Assembly (NCBI RefSeq): GCF_001984055.1 | Contig: NZ_LYVO01000028.1 | Location: 17,266-81,265 of the forward strand | DNA: 64,000 bases | Direction: 5' to 3' | Source: Variovorax sp. KK3 | GTDB taxonomy: Bacteria > Pseudomonadota > Gammaproteobacteria > Burkholderiales > Burkholderiaceae_C | Shown here: positions 51,427-59,947 of the stretch, piece by piece | Layout of the letters: each line of letters begins with the position of its first letter | Numbering within the stretch: the stretch's first letter is position 1 | Position numbers and translations under genes: made by a program | Notes under the pieces: generated by a model | Database searches by the model: none | Told to the model about the DNA's origin: nothing | Seen by the model: only the letters and a program-made list of their open reading frames with translations

Positions 51427-52869
51427 TTGAGTCGCCGGACCCGCATCTTCATCGGCATCCTGCTGATCTATGCAGCGGGCATCGCCTTCCTGCTCTACCG
51501 CGTGGTGGCCGACATCGACCCGCGCTACCGCGAGTCGGCCGAGGAATCGCTCGTCGAGACCTCTCAGCTCCTGGCCAGCCTGGTCGAGCAGGACGTCATC
51601 GCCGGCGCCATCAACCCCGCGCGCCTGGAGCCGCTGTTCCGCTCGGCCTACGCGCGCCAGTTCTCGGCGCAGATCTACAACCTGCACAAGAGCCGGGTCG
51701 AGCTGCGCATGTACGTCACCGACCGCAGCGGCCGCGTGCTCTTCGATTCGCAGGGCCGCAGCACCGGCGCCGACTACTCGAAGTGGAGCGACGTCAGCCG
51801 CACCCTGGCCGGCATGTACGGCGCCCGCACCACGCGCGACATCGAGAAGGACCCGCTCACCTCGGTGATGTACGTGGCCGCCCCGGTGCGATGGAACAAC
51901 GAGATCGTCGGCGTCGTCAGCGTGGGCAAGCCCGTGCAGGCCTTCGGCCAGTTCGTCGAAGACGCGCGTGCGCGAACGCTGTGGGTGGGCGTGGGTTCGG
52001 CCTTCGCACTGCTGGTGGGTGCGTTGATCATCTCGGTCTGGCTCGTGCGGCCCTTCGGCCTCATGTCCGACTACTGGCGCTGGCTGCGCGCGCAGCGCAG
52101 CTTCAGCCTCGGCCGCATGCTGCGCCGCGCGGTCGACACCCTGCGCAGCGGCTTCGGCGAAATCCGCGACGCGCTGACCGGCCGCAGCTACGTGTCGGAC
52201 TACGTGCAGACCTTCACCCACGAGATCAAGAGCCCGTTGTCGGCCATCCGCGGCGCCGCCGAGCTGGTGCAGGAACCGTCGATGCCGCAGGCCGAGCGCG
52301 AGCGCTTCCTCGCCAACATCACGCACGAAACGCAGCGCATTCAGGAGATCGTCGACCGCATGATGGAGCTCACCGCGCTCGAAACCCAGCGCGCGCTGGA
52401 CCGCAGCGAGACCGTCGCACTCGCGCCCCTGCTGCGGGAAGTCGCAGCCAGCGCCCAGGGCGCCGCGGCCGCACGCGACATTCGCCTGCACCTGGCCATC
52501 GACACCGAGGCGCGCGTCGAAGGCGACCCGTTCCTGCTGCGCCGTGCCGTCAGCAATCTGCTGGACAACGCGGTCGACTTTTCACCCGCCGGCGCCGAGG
52601 TCGCGCTGGCCCTGCATGCCACCGCGCGCGAGGCCCGCATCACCGTGCGCGACCACGGCCGCGGCATCCCCGACTACGCCAAGGACAAGGTCTTCGAGAA
52701 GTTCTATTCCCTCGCGCGCCCCCACAACCAGAAGAAGAGCACCGGCCTCGGCCTCGCCTTCGTGAAGGAGATCGCCGGGCTGCACCGCGGGCGCATCGAA
52801 CTCGCGAATGCGCCGCGCGGCGGGGCGCTGGCGACGCTCACGTTGCCGCTGACGGCCTACGTGAGTTAG
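51427..52869 (+). CDS. creC: sensor histidine kinase CreC
   Basis: The 480-residue kinase is close to the E. coli CreC length (474). It has an N-terminal helix (IFIGILLIYAAGIAFLLYRVV), a periplasmic sensor of about 150 residues with a CreC-like RSAYARQFSAQIYNLHKSRV, a second helix, the His in QTFTHEIKSPLSAIRGAAEL, and N/G boxes (NLLDNAVDFSP, STGLGLAFVKEI). The start is a TTG just after the repeat. It pairs with CreB to sense envelope or fermentation-linked signals. Confidence 0.9.
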   Translation: MSRRTRIFIGILLIYAAGIAFLLYRVVADIDPRYRESAEESLVETSQLLASLVEQDVIAGAINPARLEPLFRSAYARQFSAQIYNLHKSRVELRMYVTDRSGRVLFDSQGRSTGADYSKWSDVSRTLAGMYGARTTRDIEKDPLTSVMYVAAPVRWNNEIVGVVSVGKPVQAFGQFVEDARARTLWVGVGSAFALLVGALIISVWLVRPFGLMSDYWRWLRAQRSFSLGRMLRRAVDTLRSGFGEIRDALTGRSYVSDYVQTFTHEIKSPLSAIRGAAELVQEPSMPQAERERFLANITHETQRIQEIVDRMMELTALETQRALDRSETVALAPLLREVAASAQGAAAARDIRLHLAIDTEARVEGDPFLLRRAVSNLLDNAVDFSPAGAEVALALHATAREARITVRDHGRGIPDYAKDKVFEKFYSLARPHNQKKSTGLGLAFVKEIAGLHRGRIELANAPRGGALATLTLPLTAYVS

Positions 52870-52878
52870 TGGCCCGTG

Positions 52879-53385
52879 TCACGCCCGCGTTCGTTTCACC
52901 AGCGTGGCGATCGGCAACACCAGATGCAGCGGTTGGATGCCGAACGGAATGAAGCCGTGATGCAGGTAAAACGCGGCGGCGGCTTCATCCTTGGCATCGA
53001 CCAGGAGTGCGAATACCCCCATACCCGACCGCATGGCACGAAGCCCTGCATCCCAGAGCAGCGCTGCCCCAAGTTGCTGCCCTTGAAACGAATGCCCGAC
53101 CGCCAGGCGGCCAACACGCGCCACCGGCACCACCGGATAGCGTGGCAATTTTTTCGCCACAGACTCGGCGAGATCGGTCAAGGGGACACTGCTTGCTGCG
53201 AGTGTGTAGTACCCGGCGACCACTTCCGTTTGCACATCGACCGCCACGTAGCAGACGCTCGTGTTGCGCCGCATGTCTTGCGTAGCCTGCTGACGCAGGT
53301 ATCGGTCCAACGCGGCGCTCCCACATTCGAGGCTCGCGCGGTCGTGCTCGGGCGCAAGCACCTCGATCCGGAACCGCCCTGTCAT
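52879..53385 (-). CDS. GNAT acetyltransferase toxin, TacT-like (second pair)
   Basis: The 168-residue protein begins with the typical FRIEVLAPEHDRASLECGSAALDRYLRQQA leader of these toxins, has VPVARVGRLAVGHSFQGQQLGAALL for acetyl-CoA binding, and FYLHHGFIPFG with the conserved Tyr near the end. It converges on creC (9-bp gap). Its ATG overlaps the antitoxin stop (ATGA). Such toxins acetylate aminoacyl-tRNA. Confidence 0.9.
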   Translation of the reverse strand: MTGRFRIEVLAPEHDRASLECGSAALDRYLRQQATQDMRRNTSVCYVAVDVQTEVVAGYYTLAASSVPLTDLAESVAKKLPRYPVVPVARVGRLAVGHSFQGQQLGAALLWDAGLRAMRSGMGVFALLVDAKDEAAAAFYLHHGFIPFGIQPLHLVLPIATLVKRTRA

Positions 53386-53669
53386 CGACCAGGCACGATC
53401 AACTTCTTATGCGCCTTCGCCGCACGCGCCATTGCATGAGGGAGTTGAGGCGGCTCCAACAGCAGTGCAGCGAAGCGCTGCTGCTCCTCCATCGACAGGC
53501 GGATGATCTGAGCTTGCTCGATGGTGCGCCGCGCGGCTTCCTGTGCGGCACCCACGAGGAAGTCACTGACGCTGCGACCTTCGATTTCCGCAGCACGCCG
53601 GACGATGTCCAGGACGTCTGGTGCAATTCGCGCTTCGACACGCTCGGTGCGGGATGTGATGGGAGCCAT
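53382..53669 (-). CDS. DUF1778 (TacA-like) antitoxin (second pair)
   Basis: The 95-residue protein has the RHH-type N-terminus RTERVEARIAPDVLDIVRRAAEIEGRSVSDFLVGAAQEAA and a C-terminal neutralising tail (AHKKLIVPGR at its end). The ATG at 53669 has AAGGAAATTG upstream; an earlier ATG eight codons upstream is less likely. Operon with the GNAT toxin; probably autoregulated. Confidence 0.9.
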   Translation of the reverse strand: MAPITSRTERVEARIAPDVLDIVRRAAEIEGRSVSDFLVGAAQEAARRTIEQAQIIRLSMEEQQRFAALLLEPPQLPHAMARAAKAHKKLIVPGR

Positions 53670-53912
53670 GTCAATTTCCTTGCTTGAGGACACTGAAGGA
53701 AATGTACGTTAATTTCCCGTACAAACTCCAGAAACCGGTGAAACCCATGAAGCAGACATTTCTCTCGAAGGCCCACACTTGCTACGCGCCGCCGTGGCCA
53801 CGAGCGGACGCGACATGTTCGGGCGTTACCCGCTGATCGAATCCAACGAGACCGGGTTCGCCGGATGATGCCCGCCGGCATCACGCGGCGACGCTGATAC
53901 CTGCCGGCGCAG
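53670..53912. other. intergenic region with possible gene remnant
   Basis: This 243-bp gap lies upstream of antitoxin 2 and downstream of the PBP gene. The antitoxin promoter probably lies at 53690-53730, an AT-richer stretch (ACGTTAATTTCCCGTAC). Farther on, about 53770-53864 reads on the plus strand as a protein-like stretch (LLRAAVATSGRDMFGRYPLI) ending in a stop but without a start or family match; it may be a decayed gene end. Confidence 0.35.
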
Positions 53913-56243
53913 CTACCGAAACAAATCCAGGATCCGCGACCGCTCCTGCTCCGTCGGCACCGCCCCCACCGACGCCCCGGCCAGTGTCTCGGCCGGTGAC
54001 GACGGCGTCGAGCCCAGGCCCAGGCTCGCGATGCCGCGACCGGGCGCGTAGTCGTCGTAATACCACTCGCCCTCCACCTGAACCACACCTTCGGGAACCG
54101 GCATGGCAGCCACGGGCACACCGCGCAGCGCGGTCTGCATGTAGCCGGTCCACACCGGCAGGCTCAGGCTGCCGCCGGTTTCGCCGCGCACGCCCAGTCG
54201 GCGCGGGGTGTCGTATCCGATCCAGGCGATGCCGACCTGCGTGGGCTGGAAGCCGGCGAACCAGGTGTCGACCGAGTCGTTGGTGGTGCCGGTCTTGCCG
54301 TGCAGGTCGTCGCGCTTCAGCGCCTGCCAGGCCTTGATGCCACTGCCGTGGCGCACGACGCTCTGCAGCAGCGAGCGCATCACGAACGCGTTGCGCTCGG
54401 GGATCACGCGGGCCGATTCGTCCAGCGCAGCGGGCGGTGCGTCCACCAGCACCTCGCCCTTCGCGTCGGTGATGCGCGTGACCAGCCGCGGGCTGACGCG
54501 GTAGCCGCCGTTCGCGAACACCGCGTAGGCGCCCGCCATCTGCATCGGCGTGACCGCGCCCGCTCCCAGCGCCATCGGCAGATAGGCCGGGTGCCGCGCA
54601 CGGTCGAAGCCGAAGCGCGTGGCCCAGTCCTGCGCATAGCGCGGGCCGATGGATTCGAGCACGCGGATCGTCACCATGTTCTTCGAGCGCTCCAGCGCGC
54701 GGCGCAGCGTCATCGGGCCGTCGAAGCCGCCGTCGAAGTTCTTCGGCTCCCAAGGCTGGCTGCCGGTGGCCGCGGCGTCGAAGAAGAGCGGCGCATCGTC
54801 GACCAGCGTGGCCGGCGTGAAGCCCTTCTCCAGCGCGGCCGAGTAGATGAAAGGCTTGAAGCTCGAACCCGGTTGGCGCCAGGCCTGCGTCACGTGGTTG
54901 AACTGGCTGCGCGCGAAGTCGAAGCCGCCGACCAGCGCCTTGACCGCGCCGTCGCGTGGGTCGAGCGCGACGAAGGCGCCCTCGGCCTGCGGCATCTGCA
55001 GGATCTCCCAACCGCCCTGCGGCGTCTTCGTGATGCGGACCACCGCGCCACGTCGCACGCGCAGCGGGGCGGCCGCGCGCGGCGACAGGCCCGGCTGCGC
55101 GAGCCGCAACCCCGCGCCCGTGACGCGCAACGATTCGCCGTCGGCACGCACCACCGTCACCGACTTCGCATCGGCCTCCAGCACCACGGCTGCCAGCAGC
55201 TCGTCGCTGTCGGGGTGGCGGGCCAGCGCCTCGTCCACCGCATCGTCGAGCGCGGCGGCATCGTCAGGCAGTTCGACGAAGCGCTCCGGCCCGCGCCAGG
55301 GCTGGCGCCGTTCGTAGTCCAGCAGTCCCTTGCGCATGGACTCGTAGGCTGCGGATTGGTCCGCAGCGACCAACGAGGTCTGCACCTTGAAGCCGCGCGT
55401 ATAGGCCTCGCGGCCGTACTGCGCCACCATCAGCTGCCGCACCGTTTCGGCCACGTACTCCGCATGCAGGCGCGGCGCGTCCGAGGGGGCACGCAGGTGC
55501 AGAGGCTCCTTCTTCGCGGCCGCTGCCTCTTCGGCGCTGATCATGCCGACCTCCTGCATGCGGTCGAGCACGTAGAGCTGGCGCGCCCGCGCACGACGCG
55601 GATTGACCACCGGGTTGTTCGCCTGCGGCGCCTTCGGCAGGCCCGCGAGCATCGCGGCCTCGGCCAGCGTGATCTGCGCGAGCGGCTTTCCGAAGTAGGT
55701 CTCGGAGGCGGCCGCGAAGCCGTAGGCGCGGCGGCCCAGGAAGATCTGGTTCAGGTAGATCTCGAGGATGCGTTCCTTGCCGAAGCGCCGCTCCAGCTCG
55801 AAAGCCAGCATCGCTTCGGACAGCTTGCGCGTGAGCGTGCGCTCCTGGCTCAGGTAGATCTCGCGCGCCACCTGCATGGTGATGGTCGACGCGCCCTGGT
55901 GCAGCCCGTGCCGGAGGTTCGCCACCACCGCGCGCAGCAGGCCGACCGCATCGACGCCCGGATGCTCGTAGAAGCGCGCGTCCTCCACGGCGACCACCGC
56001 GTCCTGCATCACTTTCGGAATGTCGGCCAGGCGCGTGAAGGTGCGCCGCTCTTCGCCGTACTCGCCGATCAGCACGTCGTCGGCCGTGTAGATGCGCAGC
56101 GGCTGGCGCGGCTGGTAGTCGTCGAGCGAGGACACGTCGGGCAGGCGCGGATGGAGCACCGCGACCGCGATGCCGACGGCACAGAGCGAGGCGAGCGCGC
56201 CGCCGGCAGCGAAGCCCAGGGTCCAGCGAATCACGCGCTTCAT
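53913..56243 (-). CDS. class A penicillin-binding protein (PBP1-type, GT51 plus transpeptidase)
   Basis: The 776-residue bifunctional enzyme has an N-terminal membrane anchor (LGFAAGGALASLCAVGIAVAVL), GT51 motifs (VAVEDARFYEHPGVD, QGASTITMQVAREI, RKLSEAMLAFELERRFGKERILEIYLN), and a transpeptidase domain with the active Ser in PGSSFKPF (Ser460), the SKN triad and KTG in HGKTGTTND. It polymerises and cross-links peptidoglycan. It overlaps creD (ATGA), tying cell-wall synthesis to the Cre cluster. Confidence 0.93.
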   Translation of the reverse strand: MKRVIRWTLGFAAGGALASLCAVGIAVAVLHPRLPDVSSLDDYQPRQPLRIYTADDVLIGEYGEERRTFTRLADIPKVMQDAVVAVEDARFYEHPGVDAVGLLRAVVANLRHGLHQGASTITMQVAREIYLSQERTLTRKLSEAMLAFELERRFGKERILEIYLNQIFLGRRAYGFAAASETYFGKPLAQITLAEAAMLAGLPKAPQANNPVVNPRRARARQLYVLDRMQEVGMISAEEAAAAKKEPLHLRAPSDAPRLHAEYVAETVRQLMVAQYGREAYTRGFKVQTSLVAADQSAAYESMRKGLLDYERRQPWRGPERFVELPDDAAALDDAVDEALARHPDSDELLAAVVLEADAKSVTVVRADGESLRVTGAGLRLAQPGLSPRAAAPLRVRRGAVVRITKTPQGGWEILQMPQAEGAFVALDPRDGAVKALVGGFDFARSQFNHVTQAWRQPGSSFKPFIYSAALEKGFTPATLVDDAPLFFDAAATGSQPWEPKNFDGGFDGPMTLRRALERSKNMVTIRVLESIGPRYAQDWATRFGFDRARHPAYLPMALGAGAVTPMQMAGAYAVFANGGYRVSPRLVTRITDAKGEVLVDAPPAALDESARVIPERNAFVMRSLLQSVVRHGSGIKAWQALKRDDLHGKTGTTNDSVDTWFAGFQPTQVGIAWIGYDTPRRLGVRGETGGSLSLPVWTGYMQTALRGVPVAAMPVPEGVVQVEGEWYYDDYAPGRGIASLGLGSTPSSPAETLAGASVGAVPTEQERSRILDLFR

Positions 56244-57670
56244 GCTTGCACTCCCGCAGCCGATGGCGCGAAGGCCGCCGCCCTGGCCCCGCCGAGCGCA
56301 TACCAGTCGACCTTGCGCGTCGCCAGCATCAGCACCGCCAGCATGCCGAAGATCAGCAGCGCACCCAGCAGCAGCGCGTTGCTCTCGGACGCGAGCAACC
56401 CGTAGAGCGCGCCATAGAGCAGCGCGACGAAGGCACCGAAGGACGCGCCGCGCCGCCAGCCGCCTAGCACCGCGCTGAAGTAAACCGCGAGCAGCAGCAC
56501 GCTGGCCCCGGCTGCACCCGCATACGCGATCCAGAAGGCCACCTTCTCCGACAGCGCCAGCAGGAGCAGGAAGAACAGCGCGATCGACAGGCCCACCAGG
56601 CCGTACTGCACCGGGTGCAGCCGCAGCTTGCGGAACAGCTCGAACATGAAGGCCGCCATCAGCACCAGGCCGATGAACAGCAGGCCGTACTTCGAGGCCC
56701 GCGTCGACATCGCGTAGACATTGAGCGGCTGTGCCAGCGACACGTCGAAGCTTTGCAGCGACAACTCACCGGCCTGCGGCGGCCGCCCGTCGCGCGCGCC
56801 GCGCATGCCTTCACGCACCTGCTCGCGCGCCGTGGTCACCAGCGAGGCCACGCGCCAACGCGCATCGAAGCCCTGCGCCGTCACGCTGCGCTCGGATGCG
56901 AGGAAGCGGCCGCCGAAGCTCGGGTGCGCCCACGGCGACGCGAGGTGCGCGGTGGTGTCCTCACCGATCGGCACCATCGCCAGGCGCTCCTGTCCGACCA
57001 GCCCCAGCTTCAGCGCGAAGGGCAAAGGCTTGCCGGACTGCCAGGCTTCCAGCGCCGCGCCGGTCAGTGGCGCATGGATGCCGTTGGCCAGCCGCGCATC
57101 GTCCGCAAGTCCCGGCAGCCGCTGCTGGAAGCGCAGCGCCTCGCCCCCGAGCTGAAGCGCGGGCGAGCCGTCCAGCCCGCGGAGGTCGCTGACGTGCAGG
57201 GCCACGTAGGGTGCGCCGAGTTCGACGGTCGAGCCCTTCTCGCTGCGCGGCACGCCGGCCGCATCGAAAGCCGCGAAGCCACCGTCCAGCGTGGCGTCGA
57301 GCGTGTAGAACGGAATGCGAAAGATGCCGCGATAGCGCTCCTGCGGCGCCAGCCGGCCTTCGATGTGCATCCGGTCGGGAAACACCAGGTGCGCCATCTC
57401 CTTGCTGCGCGCTTCGTGGCCGACCACGCGGCCCTGCGCATCGCGCAGCGGCTCCATCCAGCGCTCCACGTAGGGCTGCACGACCAGCGGCCCCACCAGC
57501 GTCTGCGCGCCGGCATAGGTGGAGGCCAGCTCCTGCGCCGCCTCCTGCTGGCTGCGGCCGCGCTCGTGGGTGAGCGAATCGATCTGCGCCAGCGGAATGC
57601 ACAGCAGCACGGCCAGCAGCAGCAGTCCGCCCACCTTGGCCAGCACGGAGTTTCGGATCATCTGAAGCAC
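56240..57670 (-). CDS. creD: CreD-family inner-membrane protein
   Basis: The 476-residue protein has an N-terminal helix (VLAKVGGLLLLAVLLCIPLAQI), a long periplasmic CreD domain (about 40-290; ERYRGIFRIPFYTLDATLDGGF) and a C-terminal bundle of about five helices (YGLLFIGLVLMAAFMFELF onward). CreD is the classical target of CreBC in E. coli and is associated with colicin tolerance and beta-lactam stress. GTG at 57670 has GAGGAG upstream. A degenerate CreB box lies about 50 bp before it. Confidence 0.92.
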   Translation of the reverse strand: MLQMIRNSVLAKVGGLLLLAVLLCIPLAQIDSLTHERGRSQQEAAQELASTYAGAQTLVGPLVVQPYVERWMEPLRDAQGRVVGHEARSKEMAHLVFPDRMHIEGRLAPQERYRGIFRIPFYTLDATLDGGFAAFDAAGVPRSEKGSTVELGAPYVALHVSDLRGLDGSPALQLGGEALRFQQRLPGLADDARLANGIHAPLTGAALEAWQSGKPLPFALKLGLVGQERLAMVPIGEDTTAHLASPWAHPSFGGRFLASERSVTAQGFDARWRVASLVTTAREQVREGMRGARDGRPPQAGELSLQSFDVSLAQPLNVYAMSTRASKYGLLFIGLVLMAAFMFELFRKLRLHPVQYGLVGLSIALFFLLLLALSEKVAFWIAYAGAAGASVLLLAVYFSAVLGGWRRGASFGAFVALLYGALYGLLASESNALLLGALLIFGMLAVLMLATRKVDWYALGGARAAAFAPSAAGVQA

Positions 57671-57717
57671 GGGATCTCTCCTCGTCGTTGTCGATGTGCC
57701 GATGCTGGCCGCGCCAT

Positions 57718-57733
57718 CCGAAGAGGATGTGAA
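57718..57733 (-). promoter_or_regulatory. degenerate CreB box facing creD
   Basis: Read on the minus strand: TTCAC-ATCCTC-TTCGG, a match to TTCAC-N6-TTCAC with an exact first half and three of five positions in the second. It lies about 48-63 bp upstream of the creD start. Position and spacing fit CreB control, but the second half-site is weak. Confidence 0.45.
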
Positions 57734-57751
57734 GTGCCGCCACCCGCAGAC

Positions 57752-57767
57752 TTCACACAGGCTTCAC
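57752..57767 (+). promoter_or_regulatory. exact CreB binding site (cre tag) upstream of VIT/VWA gene
   Basis: TTCAC-ACAGGC-TTCAC is an exact match to the published CreB direct-repeat tag TTCACNNNNNNTTCAC. It lies in the 200-bp divergent region between creD and the VIT/VWA gene, reading toward the latter, about 103 bp before its ATG. With creBC 5 kb away it is strong evidence for Cre regulation of the surface-protein/exosortase operon. Confidence 0.8.
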
Positions 57768-57781
57768 ACAGCGCCGCACGC

Positions 57782-57797
57782 TTCAAGAAGGCTTCCC
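57782..57797 (+). promoter_or_regulatory. degenerate second CreB box
   Basis: TTCAA-GAAGGC-TTCCC keeps the 5-6-5 architecture and eight of ten half-site... positions of two TTC cores, with changes at the ends (TTCAA, TTCCC). It starts exactly 30 bp after the exact tag, about three helical turns, so a second CreB dimer could bind on the same face. Confidence 0.4.
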
Positions 57798-57870
57798 ACT
57801 GCGTTCGCGTGCGCCCTCGACATTGGCTGCCGTGCGACGTTGCACGACACCCAACGAGGGAACAAGGACC

Positions 57871-59937
57871 ATGGAAGCCACCACCACCCGCCCCGGCCGC
57901 TGGCTCTGGCTCACGACCGTCGCGATCGCCGGCGCCGGCTTCGCACTGCTCGTCGCCAGGCCGATTCATGCGCAGGAAGCGCCGCGGCTCAAGACCGAGA
58001 GCCCGTACTTCTTCGTCAAGAGCGACGACCCCGCCGTCGACCAGCTGCCGCTGAAGAGCACCGACGTCGACGTGAAGGTCTCGGGCGTAATCGCCGACGT
58101 CACCGTCACCCAGACCTACCGCAACGAGGGCACGCGCGCCATCGAGGCCCGCTACGTGTTTCCGGGCTCGACGCGTGCCGCCGTCAACGGCCTCAACGTG
58201 CGTCTGGCCGACCGCCTGATCACCGCGCAGATCCGCGAGAAGCAGCAGGCGCGCATCGACTACGACGCCGCCAGGAAGGAAGGCAAGACCGCCGCCCTGC
58301 TCGAGCAGCACCTGCCCAATGTGTTCCAGATGAACGTGGCCAACATCCTGCCGGGCGACGAGGTGAAGGTGGAGCTGCGCTACACCGAGCTGCTGGTGCC
58401 GCAGGCCGGCAACTACCAGTTCGTGTTTCCCACGGTGGTGGGCCCGCGCTACAACAGCCCGCAATCGGCGCAGAAGGATGCGAAGTGGGTCGCGCAACCG
58501 ACCCTGCGCGCAGGCGTCGCGCCCGACACGGCGTTCCGCATGAAGCTCGCGCTCGACACGCCGCTGGTCATCAAGGAGATCCGCTCCGCCACGCACGCCA
58601 TCGACATCCGCAAGAGCAGCGAAGACCAGCATGCCGAGGTCGTGCTCGCGCGCAGCGCGGCGCCCGCCAACGACCGCGACTTCGTGCTCGACTGGCGCCT
58701 CGCCGGCGAGAAGATCGAGTCGGGCCTGATGCTCTACCGCGGACAAGGCGACAACCCCGAGAACTTCTTCCTCGCCATGGTCGAGCCGCCCAAGTCGGTG
58801 GCGGCCAGCACCGTCTCGCCGCGCGACTACATCTTCGTGGTCGACATCTCGGGCTCGATGCACGGCTTTCCGCTCGACACGGCCAAGGTGCTGCTCGAAC
58901 GCCTGATCGGCGGCCTGCGGCCCAGCGACACCTTCAACGTGATGCTGTTCTCGGGCAGCAACCGGATGCTTTCGCCGCAGTCGGTGCCGGCCAGCCGCGC
59001 CAACATCGAGCAGGCGCTCGCCACCATCAAGAACTACGCCGGCGGAGGCAGCACCGAGCTGATCCCGGCGCTGAAGCGCGTGTATGCCGAGCCCAAGGCC
59101 GAGAACGTGTCGCGCACCGTCGTCGTCGTGACCGACGGCTACGTGACCGTGGAGCGCGAGGCCTTCGAGCTGGTGCGCAAGAACCTGTCGAAGGCCAACG
59201 TGTTCGCCTTCGGCATCGGCAGCTCGGTGAACCGCCACCTCATGGAAGGCCTCGCGCGTGCCGGCATGGGCGAGCCCTTCATCATCACCGACCCGGTGCA
59301 GGCGCCCGAGCAGGCCGCGCGCTTCCGCCGTATGGTCGAGTCGCCGGTGCTGACCAACGTCAAGGCCAGCTTCGGCGGGCTGGAGGTGTACGACGTGGAA
59401 CCGCAGGCCATGCCCGACGTGCTGGGCGAACGCCCGGTGATCGTGTTCGGCAAGTGGCGCGGCGAGGCCAAGGGCCGGGTGGTGATCCAGGGCCAGGACG
59501 CCGAAGGCCCGTTCCGCCAGGAGCTGGCGATCGACGGCAAGACCCGGCAGGACGCCGCCGCGCTGCGCAGCCTGTGGGCGCGTCACCGCATCGCGAGCCT
59601 GAGCGACCAGGAGTCGCTCGAAGGCGGCGATGCCTTCAAGCAGCGCATCACCGACCTCGGCCTGCGCTACGGCCTGCTCACGCAGTACACGAGCTTCATC
59701 GCGGTCGACAAGGTGGTGCGCAATCCGGCGCCGCAGGCCGCCACCTCGGTCGACCAGCCGCAGCCGCTCCCCAAGGGCGTGGGCGAAACGGCGTTGGGCC
59801 AGGGCGCTGCGCTCGGTGCCGAAGTGCCGAGCACGCCGGAGCCCGAGACCCTGGGCGCGATCGCCGTCGCGCTGTCGATGCTGGCCATGCTGCGCCGTCG
59901 CTTCCGTCGGCACGATGCGCGCCGCTTCACCGCCTGA
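57871..59937 (+). CDS. VIT- and VWA-domain surface protein with PEP-CTERM-like sorting tail
   Basis: The 688-residue protein has a signal peptide (LWLTTVAIAGAGFALLVA, cut near IHAQ), a VIT domain at about 50-180 (VTVTQTYRNEGTRAIEARYVF), a VWA domain with MIDAS DISGSM at about residue 325 and VVTDGYV, and a C-terminal tail with PEP (656-658), a hydrophobic helix (661-674) and an Arg cluster (675-680). That tail is the hallmark of exosortase substrates. ATG at 57871 follows AAGGA. The exosortase gene begins 11 bp later, so this is probably its dedicated target. Confidence 0.92.
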   Translation: MEATTTRPGRWLWLTTVAIAGAGFALLVARPIHAQEAPRLKTESPYFFVKSDDPAVDQLPLKSTDVDVKVSGVIADVTVTQTYRNEGTRAIEARYVFPGSTRAAVNGLNVRLADRLITAQIREKQQARIDYDAARKEGKTAALLEQHLPNVFQMNVANILPGDEVKVELRYTELLVPQAGNYQFVFPTVVGPRYNSPQSAQKDAKWVAQPTLRAGVAPDTAFRMKLALDTPLVIKEIRSATHAIDIRKSSEDQHAEVVLARSAAPANDRDFVLDWRLAGEKIESGLMLYRGQGDNPENFFLAMVEPPKSVAASTVSPRDYIFVVDISGSMHGFPLDTAKVLLERLIGGLRPSDTFNVMLFSGSNRMLSPQSVPASRANIEQALATIKNYAGGGSTELIPALKRVYAEPKAENVSRTVVVVTDGYVTVEREAFELVRKNLSKANVFAFGIGSSVNRHLMEGLARAGMGEPFIITDPVQAPEQAARFRRMVESPVLTNVKASFGGLEVYDVEPQAMPDVLGERPVIVFGKWRGEAKGRVVIQGQDAEGPFRQELAIDGKTRQDAAALRSLWARHRIASLSDQESLEGGDAFKQRITDLGLRYGLLTQYTSFIAVDKVVRNPAPQAATSVDQPQPLPKGVGETALGQGAALGAEVPSTPEPETLGAIAVALSMLAMLRRRFRRHDARRFTA

Positions 59938-59947
59938 GGACCGAAGG

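Noticed and set aside
54300..56405. A 701-codon open frame antisense to the PBP gene
   Set aside because: High GC with third-position bias keeps antisense frames open. It has no recognisable domain, ribosome site or conserved motif, while the opposite strand has full GT51 and transpeptidase motifs.
57658..59913. A 751-codon frame antisense to the VIT/VWA gene
   Set aside because: No motifs; the plus strand has signal peptide, VIT, VWA MIDAS and sorting tail.
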